Source: Tenacibaculum pacificus (GTDB lineage: Bacteria; Bacteroidota; Bacteroidia; Flavobacteriales; Flavobacteriaceae). Taken from it: a stretch of DNA of 64,000 nt. Made by a program: the position numbers and the translations under genes. The stretch covers positions 1,038,501-1,102,500 of the forward strand of contig NZ_CP115917.1 of assembly GCF_027941775.1 (NCBI RefSeq). Reading direction: 5' to 3'. How positions within the stretch are numbered: position 1 is the stretch's first letter; each line of letters opens with the position of its first letter. The notes beneath the pieces are model-generated. The model did not search any database and had not been told where the DNA came from. It worked only from the letters and a program-made list of their open reading frames with translations. Positions 57,456 to 64,000 of this stretch are shown one piece after another.

Positions 57456-57555
57456 ATTAGAAGCAATTTCCCGCTTTCCGCACTCGCTTTTTTTGTTTTT
57501 TCGAAAAGAAAAACAAAAAAGAGCTCAAACAAATGCTTCAATCGGGGCTAGGCAT
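57456..57555 (-). repeat. 100-bp palindromic intergenic repeat, copy B
   Basis: Reverse-strand copy of the element at 25042-25141: identical outer thirds, central arms differ. Here the stem pair is G-C where copy A has A-T, and the loop region is CTTTTCG. Lies between tsaE and porX, both transcribed leftward, so it would be read through in any porX-tsaE transcript. Confidence 0.85.
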
Positions 57556-57608
57556 TTTTACTAAATTTCTGCAAACTTATTTTTTTAAATAAAATCAGTT
57601 TTAATAAA

Positions 57609-59152
57609 TTATTTAGGACTGTAAATTGCACAGGGAATAATTACTTCTTCTAAAGAGATTCCACCACGTTGATAGGTGTTTTTAAAATACTTAACAAAAT
57701 GATTATAATTATTAGGATAAGCAAAAAATAAATCTTCTTTTGCAAAAATAAACGGGCTATTTATGGCTACGCTTGGTAAAAAAATGTCTTTAGGATTTTC
57801 AACAGCAAACACATCTTTTTTCTCGTAGCTTAAACTTTTACCTGTTTTATATCGCAAATTAGAACTGATATTTTTATCACCAATAACTTTCGTAGGGTTT
57901 TTAGAATTAATAGTTCCGTGATCGGTAGTAATAATTAGTTTTTGTCCTATTTTTTGAGCCTTCTGAATAATTTCATATAAAGGAGAGTTTTTAAACCAAC
58001 TAACTGTTAACGATCTATATGCTTTATCATCACCAGCAAGCTCTTTTATTACTTCCATTTCTGTTTTCGCACGCGACAACATATCTACAAAATTATAGAC
58101 AACAACTGTTAAATCATTTCCTTTTGTACCGTTATAATTGTCAGCTAATTCTTTTCCGCTTTTAAGCGATACAATTTTATAATATTCGTGTTTAATATTT
58201 AAATTTAATCTTTTTATTTGAGCATCTAAAAAATCAGGTTCGTACAAATTTTTACCACCTTCATCAGTATCATTTTTCCATAAATTAGGATGTTTTTTTT
58301 CCATTTCTAAGGGCATTAATCCTGAGAAAATAGCATTTCGAGCATATTGTGTAGCAGTAGGTAAAATACTATAATAAGAATGTTCTTCTTCTTTTTTATA
58401 ATAATTATTGATAAAAGGTTCTAAAACTCGATACTGGTCATATCTAAGGTTATCTAAAACAACAAGTAATACGCCTTTATCTTTTGAAAGTTCAGGAACT
58501 ACAAAATCTTTAAATAAAGTATGAGAAAAAGTAGGCTTATCATAAGAAGTAAGCCAATCCTGATATTTTTTTGATAAATTTAAAAAAATGCGAATTTGCT
58601 TCTGATTTTTGAGATTCTAATATTTCTAACATTCCTGTGTCATTAATATTTTCTAACTCTAATTCCCAATGAACTAATTTTTTATATAAATTAACCCATT
58701 CTTCATGCGAATTTACCATGGCTAAATCCATAGAAATTTTTCTAAATTCTTGTTGATAACTAGAGGTTGTTTTTTCTGAAATTAATCGAGAATGATCTAA
58801 GTTCTTTTTTAAACTTAACAATATTTGATTCGGATTTACAGGTTTTATTAAATAATCGGCAATTTTAGATCCAATTGCTTCTTCCATAATATATTCTTCT
58901 TCGCTTTTGGTAATCATAACCACAGGAAGATTTGCATCTTTTTGTTTGATTAAAGCTAAGGTTTCTAATCCTGTTATTCCAGGCATATTTTCATCTAAAA
59001 AAACAATATCAAAATTGTGTTCTTCTACTAAATCAATAGCATCTGCACCATTTGTCGACTTAGTTACCGAGTAATTTTTTTTCTAAAAATAAAATATGCG
59101 GTTTTAATAAATCGATTTCATCATCTACCCAAAGTATCTCTATGTTTTTCAT
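57609..59152 (-). pseudogene. porX: PorX-like response regulator/PglZ phosphatase, two frameshifts
   Basis: Response regulator of the PorX/PorY system linked to type IX secretion. Three frames join into about 515 aa. Frame 1 from ATG 59152: KNIEILWVDDEIDLLKPHIL, stopping after 30 codons at an eight-A run (59075-59082) where seven or ten A are needed. Frame 2: DIVFLDENMPGITGLETL with the phospho-Asp, SKIADYLIKPVNPNQIL and the linker to SEANSHFFKFIKK, broken at a seven-A run (58566-58572) where six are needed. Frame 3: YQDWLTSYDKP, VVLDNLRYDQ, SILPTATQYARNAIFSGLMP, LTVVVYNFVD and TTDHGTIN, the alkaline-phosphatase-like PglZ domain, to 57609. Both breaks are homopolymer length changes. An ATG at 58316 would give only part of the PglZ domain. 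Confidence 0.9.
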
Positions 59153-59300
59153 ATAATTTTATATTTTACTTTAAAAATAACGTTTAAAAACGCATTTGTT
59201 GTATTTATAATAGCTAAAAATAAGTTAATAAAGCCTTTGTTTATTTGGTTTTGTTGATAAATAATGATTATTTTGTTAGAAATTGAACTATTTATAGATT

Positions 59301-60539
59301 TTGAAAAATAGAAAAACAAATAAATTAAAGATTATAAACGATCCTATTTACGGATTTATAACCATTCCAAATTCTTTAATATTTGATATAATTGAGCATC
59401 CTTATTTTCAAAGATTACGACGAGTTACTCAAATGGGATTATCTAATATGGTATATCCTGGAGCAAATCATACTCGTTTTCATCATGCAATTGGCTGTAT
59501 GCATTTAATGCAAAAAGCGGTACAAGTATTAAGAAACAAGGATATTAATATTTCAGATGAAGAAGCAAATGCCTTATATGTTGCTATTTTATTACATGAT
59601 ATTGGTCATGGTGCTTTTTCACATGCTTTAGAACATAGTATTGTAAGTGGTGTTTCTCATGAGGAAATTTCATTGAAATTTATGCACGCTTTAAATAAAG
59701 AGTTTAATGGTCAATTAAGTTTAGCTATTGAAATATTTGAAGGAAAATATCATCGAAAATTTTTATATCAATTAATATCAAGCCAATTAGATATTGATCG
59801 TTTAGATTACTTGAAAAGAGATAGTTTTTATACAGGAGTTACTGAAGGAAATATTTCTTCGGATCGTTTAATAGCGATGATGAATGTTGTTAAAGATCAA
59901 TTAGTAATTGAAGAAAAAGGAATTTATTCTGTTGAACAATTTATTATTGCTCGTCGTTTAATGTATTGGCAAGTATATTTACATAAAACTGGTTTGGTTG
60001 CCGAAAATACTTTAGTAAATGTTTTAAAAAGAGCAAAAGAACTAGCAATAAAAGGTGTTGAATTGCCAGCAGGAAAAGCATTAAAATATTTTTTATATAA
60101 TCCTATTTCTGAAGATAACTTTACAGATACGATTTTAAAAATATTTGCTGAATTAGATGATTATGATGTGATGTCGGCAATAAAAGAATGGGTACATCAT
60201 GACGATTTTGTGCTTTCATCTTTAGCAAAAATGATTATTCATCGAAATTTATTTAAAATTGAAATTCAGAACGAACCTTTTGAAGAAACTTATATCAATA
60301 AAATTTATAAAAAAGTTACAGAAAATAGCATCATAAAAACTGCTGATTTAAGTTATTTCGTTTTATCAAATAAAATTAAACATCAGGCATATAACACTAA
60401 TGAACCGATTAAAATTTACACCAAAAAAGGAAAATTAAAAGACATCGCTAAGGCGTCAGATCAATTAAATTTAAGAGCTTTAACAAAGCCTGTCATTAAA
60501 TATTACTTATGTTATCCTAAAAAAACACAATTAGTTTAA
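59301..60539 (+). CDS. HD-domain (dGTPase/SAMHD1-like) phosphohydrolase
   Basis: 412 aa. HPYFQRLRRVTQMGLSNMVY, TRFHHAIGCMHLM, the HD pair in LLHDIGHGAFSHALEH and SSQLDIDRLDYLKRDSFYTG are those of dNTPase-like HD proteins. Hydrolyses dNTPs or related phosphoesters; true substrate unknown. Start is TTG 59301; there is no nearby ATG, and the N-terminus matches the family. Divergent from porX. Confidence 0.88.
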   Translation: MKNRKTNKLKIINDPIYGFITIPNSLIFDIIEHPYFQRLRRVTQMGLSNMVYPGANHTRFHHAIGCMHLMQKAVQVLRNKDINISDEEANALYVAILLHDIGHGAFSHALEHSIVSGVSHEEISLKFMHALNKEFNGQLSLAIEIFEGKYHRKFLYQLISSQLDIDRLDYLKRDSFYTGVTEGNISSDRLIAMMNVVKDQLVIEEKGIYSVEQFIIARRLMYWQVYLHKTGLVAENTLVNVLKRAKELAIKGVELPAGKALKYFLYNPISEDNFTDTILKIFAELDDYDVMSAIKEWVHHDDFVLSSLAKMIIHRNLFKIEIQNEPFEETYINKIYKKVTENSIIKTADLSYFVLSNKIKHQAYNTNEPIKIYTKKGKLKDIAKASDQLNLRALTKPVIKYYLCYPKKTQLV

Positions 60540-60581
60540 TTGTTAAACAGGTCTGATAAGATGTAATTAAACAAAAATAAT

Positions 60582-60589
60582 TACTTTTG
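60582..60589 (+). promoter_or_regulatory. Putative minus-7 element (TACTTTTG) of the lpx operon
   Basis: Ends 6 nt before the lpxD ATG, so transcription would begin at or a base or two before the start codon: a leaderless message. Confidence 0.45.
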
Positions 60590-60595
60590 CAAGCA

Positions 60596-61636
60596 ATGAA
60601 ATTTACAGCAAAACAAATAGCAGAAATTTTAGAAGGAGAAATTGTTGGTAATCCCGACGTTGAGGTTTCTAAATTATCTAAAATAGAAGAAGGAACAAAA
60701 GGGTCATTAACTTTTTTATCTAATCCGAAATATAATAATTATATATATTCAACAGCAGCTTCTGTAGCTATTGTGAATACTACTTTTCAATTAGAAAAAG
60801 AAACGGAAACAACTTTAATTAAAGTTGCAGATGCCTATGGTGCTTTTTCTAAATTATTAGAATTTTACAACGAAGTTAAAAATAATAAACAAGGACGTGA
60901 AAATCCGCACTTTATTGCTGAATCTGCTTCTATAGGAGAAAAAGAGTATATTGGTGCTTTCGCGTATATTGGAGAGAATGTTGTGTTGGGTAAAAATGTG
61001 AAAATTTATCCAAACTCATACATAGGTGATAATACGAAAATAGGCGATAATACAACTATTTTTGCAGGTGTTAAAATTTATTCAGAAACTGAGATAGGGA
61101 TGAATTGTAAAATTCATTCAGGTTGTGTTATTGGTTCAGATGGTTTTGGATTTGCACCAACAGAAGATGGGGATTACAAAACGATACCTCAAATTGGAAA
61201 TGTTATTATAGAAGATAATGTAGATATCGGTGCTAATTCAACTATTGATAGAGCGACTTTAGGGGCAACAATTATTAGAAAAGGAGTAAAGTTAGATAAC
61301 CAAATTCAAGTTGCTCATAATGTAGAAATCGGTGAAAATACCGTAATTGCTTCTCAAACAGGTATTGCAGGTTCTGCAAAAATCGGTAAAAACTGTATGA
61401 TTGGTGGTCAGGTTGGTATTGTGGGACATATTACTATTGGTAATAATGTAAGAATACAAGCAAAATCTGGTATTGGTAAGAGTTTAAAAGATAAAGATAT
61501 TGTACAAGGAGCGCCAGCTTTTGGATATTCTGATTATAGTAAATCGTACGTTTACTTTAAGAATTTACCAAAGTTAGCATCTAAAATAGATAAAATAGAA
61601 AAAGAGTTAAATGCTCAAAAAATAAAAAATGAGTAA
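60596..61636 (+). CDS. lpxD: UDP-3-O-(3-hydroxyacyl)glucosamine N-acyltransferase
   Basis: 346 aa. N-terminal uridine-binding domain ([20 protein letters not shown]) then hexapeptide left-handed beta-helix, catalytic His in [20 protein letters not shown] and [11 protein letters not shown]. Third lipid A step. ATG 60596 is used because the TTG reading upstream overlaps the minus-7 element. 8-bp overlap with lpxC/fabZ. Confidence 0.95.
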   Translation: MKFTAKQIAEILEGEIVGNPDVEVSKLSKIEEGTKGSLTFLSNPKYNNYIYSTAASVAIVNTTFQLEKETETTLIKVADAYGAFSKLLEFYNEVKNNKQGRENPHFIAESASIGEKEYIGAFAYIGENVVLGKNVKIYPNSYIGDNTKIGDNTTIFAGVKIYSETEIGMNCKIHSGCVIGSDGFGFAPTEDGDYKTIPQIGNVIIEDNVDIGANSTIDRATLGATIIRKGVKLDNQIQVAHNVEIGENTVIASQTGIAGSAKIGKNCMIGGQVGIVGHITIGNNVRIQAKSGIGKSLKDKDIVQGAPAFGYSDYSKSYVYFKNLPKLASKIDKIEKELNAQKIKNE

Positions 61637-63021
61637 GCAACAAAGAACAATACAGAATGAAATTACATTAACTGGTGTAGGATTACATACAGGTAATGAC
61701 GTAACAATGGTATTTAAACCAGCTCCGGCAAATCATGGGTTTGCTTTTACAAGAGTTGACTTAGAAGGAGCGCCAACAATTCAGGCCAAAGCAGAATATG
61801 TAACTAATACGCAAAGAGGTACAAACTTTGAGCATAAAGGTGTGCAAATTCAAACATCAGAGCACGTTTTAGCGGCAGCTGTTGGTCTAGATATTGATAA
61901 TTTAATAATTGAAATAAATGCTTCTGAGCCTCCTATTATGGATGGTTCTTCAAAGTTTTTTATCAAAGCATTAGAAGAAGCTGGAATCGTAGAGCAAGAC
62001 GCTGACATTGATGAGTATGTGGTAAAAGAAATTATATCATATAAAGATGAAGAGACAGGAAGTGAAATTATTTTAATGCCTTCTGATGAATATCAAATAA
62101 CTACCATGGTAGATTTTGGTACTCAAGTTCTAGGTACTCAAAATGCTACTTTAAATACCATTTCTGATTTTAAAGAAGAAATTTCGGAAGCAAGAACTTT
62201 TAGTTTCTTACATGAAATTGAAATGTTATTAGATAACGATTTAATTAAAGGTGGAGATTTAAATAATGCTATTGTATATGTTGATAAAGAATTATCAGAA
62301 AGTACTACGGAAAAATTAAAGAAAGCTTTTAATAAAACTGATATAAAAATACAATCTAATGGGATTTTAGATAATCTAGAATTACATTGGGCTAATGAAG
62401 CTGCTCGTCATAAATTATTAGATGTAATTGGTGATTTAGCATTAGTTGGTACTCGTATAAGAGGTAAAATTATAGCTAATAAACCAGGGCATTCAATTAA
62501 TACAGCTTTTGCTAAGAAATTAGCAAAAATGATAAAGTTAGAGAAGCGTAATTATGTTCCTCAGTATGACTTGAATAAGAAGCCATTAATGGATATTCAT
62601 CAAATAATGGACATCTTACCTCATAGACCACCATTTTTATTGATAGATCGTATTTTAGAGCTATCGGATACGCATGTTGTAGGTATGAAAAATGTTACAA
62701 TGAATGAACCTTTTTTTACAGGTCATTTTCCAGGAGCACCCGTAATGCCAGGAGTTTTACAAGTAGAAGCAATGGCACAATGTGGTGGTGTTTTAGTATT
62801 AAACACCGTACCAGATCCTGAAAATTATTTAACTTATTTCAATGAAAATGGATAATGTTAAATTTAAACAAAAAGTGCTTCCAGGAGATACTTTAACTTT
62901 TAAATGTGAATTAATAACTCCTATCAGAAGAGGTATTTGTCATATGAAAGCTTTTGGATATGCAAATAACAAAGTGGTTGTAGAGGCCGAATTAATGGCT
63001 CAAATAGCCAAAAAACAGTAA
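61629..63021 (+). pseudogene. lpxC/fabZ: Fused LpxC deacetylase / FabZ dehydratase, frameshifted near the C-terminus
   Basis: Bacteroidota-type fusion. Residues 1 to about 310 are LpxC, the zinc deacetylase and committed lipid A step, with zinc ligands in [12 protein letters not shown] and [13 protein letters not shown] and [11 protein letters not shown]. From about residue 320 the FabZ hot-dog domain follows ([35 protein letters not shown]). The frame stops at 62855 after [10 protein letters not shown]. The other frame continues [17 protein letters not shown] to QIAKKQ at 63021. Reading TATTTCAATGAAAATG as TATTTCATGAAAATG (one A less) restores Y-F-M-K-M-D and about 464 aa. Both activities are normally essential, so a base error is likely. 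Overlaps lpxD by 8 bp and precedes lpxA by 3 bp. Confidence 0.9.
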
Positions 63022-63024
63022 AAT

Positions 63025-63810
63025 ATGAATCAACCACTAGCATACGTACATCCGCAAGCAAAAATTGCTAGAAATGTAGTAATAGAACCATTTACAACTA
63101 TACATTCAAATGTAGAAATTGGTTCAGGAACTTGGATAGGTTCTAATGTTACTATTATGGAAGGTGCACGTATAGGTAAAAATTGTAGAATTTTTCCAGG
63201 TTCAGTAATTTCAGCAATTCCTCAAGATTTAAAATTTAACGATGAAGAAACAACTGTTGTTATTGGAGATAATGTTACCATAAGAGAATGTGTTACCATA
63301 AACAGAGGTACTTCTGATAGAATGAAAACTGTTATTGGAGACAATTGTTTAATAATGGCATACTGTCACGTTGCTCATGACTGTTTAGTTGGAAAAAATT
63401 GTATTTTTTCTAATAATACTACTTTAGCAGGGCATGTTACTGTGGGTGATAATGTTGTATTAGCAGGTATGGTTGCTGTACATCAATTTGTATCAGTAGG
63501 TAATCATGCATTTGTAACAGGTGGTTCTTTAGTTCGTAAAGATGTGCCTCCTTATGTAAAAGCAGCACGTGAACCTTTATCATATGTAGGTATAAACTCT
63601 GTAGGTTTACGAAGAAGAGGATATACTATTGATAAAATAAGAGAAATTCAAGATATATTTAGAATTTTATTCCAACAAAACTATAATAATACTCAAGCAA
63701 TAGATATTATTGAAGCCGAAATGGAAGCAACATCAGAACGAGATGAAATTATTCAGTTCATAAAAAACTCTAATAGAGGAATTATGAAAGGATATTTTAA
63801 ATCAAATTAA
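63025..63810 (+). CDS. lpxA: UDP-N-acetylglucosamine acyltransferase
   Basis: 261 aa hexapeptide acyltransferase, first lipid A step. PLAYVHPQAKIARNVVIEPF, catalytic His region MAYCHVAHDCLVGKNCIFSN, and GMVAVHQFVSVGNHAFVTGG; C-terminal helical domain present. 3 bp after lpxC/fabZ; followed by efp in the usual flavobacterial order. Confidence 0.95.
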   Translation: MNQPLAYVHPQAKIARNVVIEPFTTIHSNVEIGSGTWIGSNVTIMEGARIGKNCRIFPGSVISAIPQDLKFNDEETTVVIGDNVTIRECVTINRGTSDRMKTVIGDNCLIMAYCHVAHDCLVGKNCIFSNNTTLAGHVTVGDNVVLAGMVAVHQFVSVGNHAFVTGGSLVRKDVPPYVKAAREPLSYVGINSVGLRRRGYTIDKIREIQDIFRILFQQNYNNTQAIDIIEAEMEATSERDEIIQFIKNSNRGIMKGYFKSN

Positions 63811-63874
63811 TAAATAACTATTTTAAACTGTTTATATTAAGTTATAAAAAGTATTAAAAATTAAATTTAAATAA

Positions 63875-64000
63875 ATGGCAACTACATCAGATATTAAAAA
63901 TGGATTATGCATGAAATATAACAACGATATATATAAAGTTGTTGAATTTTTACATGTAAAACCAGGAAAAGGACCAGCATTTGTAAGAACAAAATTAAAA
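63875..64000 (+). CDS. efp: Elongation factor P, 5' part only
   Basis: First 42 codons: [30 protein letters not shown] and [11 protein letters not shown], the KOW-like EF-P domain I. The conserved loop contains Lys in K-P-G-K-G-P. Relieves ribosome stalling at polyproline. Cut off by the window end. Confidence 0.93.
   Translation, partial: MATTSDIKNGLCMKYNNDIYKVVEFLHVKPGKGPAFVRTKLK

Noticed and set aside
57609..59152. PglZ domain suggesting a BREX phage-defence system
   Set aside because: It is joined to a CheY-like receiver as in PorX, with tsaE and ald beside it and no BrxL, BrxC, PglX or other BREX gene.

Overview
The window is AT-rich chromosomal DNA from a member of the Bacteroidota, most likely family Flavobacteriaceae (marine Tenacibaculum/Polaribacter-like; the genus is an inference). 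Evidence: many TAnnTTTG minus-7 promoter elements, one with a TTG exactly 19 bp upstream in front of the SRP RNA gene; a fused lpxC/fabZ gene; PorX, the response regulator/PglZ protein tied to type IX secretion; a GAPDH with a long N-terminal extension; and flavobacterial families such as DUF5606, DUF4199 and DUF2795. No phage, plasmid, IS element, CRISPR array or tRNA gene was seen. || Layout. 1-10 kb: broken mutS2, ung, an LpxH-like phosphoesterase with a glycosyltransferase, secA, a broken PduO-type cobalamin adenosyltransferase and a thioesterase. 10-16 kb: dnaA, a low-molecular-weight phosphatase, an RsmI-like methylase, two cell-wall hydrolase genes without ATG/GTG/TTG starts, a GNAT enzyme and dapF. 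16-26 kb: htrA, gap, ligA, an SDR, mazG, a DUF5606 gene, def, broken yqgF, a 100-bp repeat and dapD. 26-37 kb: surface-glycan locus. A leftward operon pseB-pseC-AKR-pseF-aminotransferase-pseG/H-pseI should make CMP-pseudaminic acid or a derivative, and a short rightward set carries a GT32-like gene, a sialyltransferase-like gene and a YrdC-like gene. 37-49 kb: cca, an MsbA-like exporter, phosphosugar mutase, a polyprenyl-phosphate GT2, DUF4199, SRP RNA, xerD, an outer-membrane barrel, aroQ, DUF4105 and a YheT-like hydrolase. 49-64 kb: pssA, lptB, tatC, kdsD, recQ, ald, tsaE, a second inverted copy of the repeat, broken porX, an HD phosphohydrolase, then lpxD-lpxC/fabZ-lpxA-efp. || Much of the window serves the envelope: lipid A (lpxD, lpxC/fabZ, lpxA, an LpxH-like protein), Kdo precursor (kdsD), LPS export (lptB, MsbA-like), peptidoglycan (dapD, dapF, mltG, a lysozyme-like gene), phosphatidylserine (pssA), secretion (secA, tatC, porX) and nonulosonate sugars. 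|| The most unusual feature is the number of small lesions in core genes: seven genes need one or two 1-base indels to read through (mutS2, adenosyltransferase, yqgF, GT32, pseB, porX twice, lpxC/fabZ), and two enzymes carry His-to-Arg changes at catalytic positions (Def HExxH and XerD H270). Several lesions lie exactly where the conserved protein predicts the tetramer CATG (CATG to CANTG or CGTG); others lie in A runs. The simplest reading is an incompletely polished long-read assembly, possibly with systematic miscalls at a modified CATG-type motif; real gene decay is the alternative.
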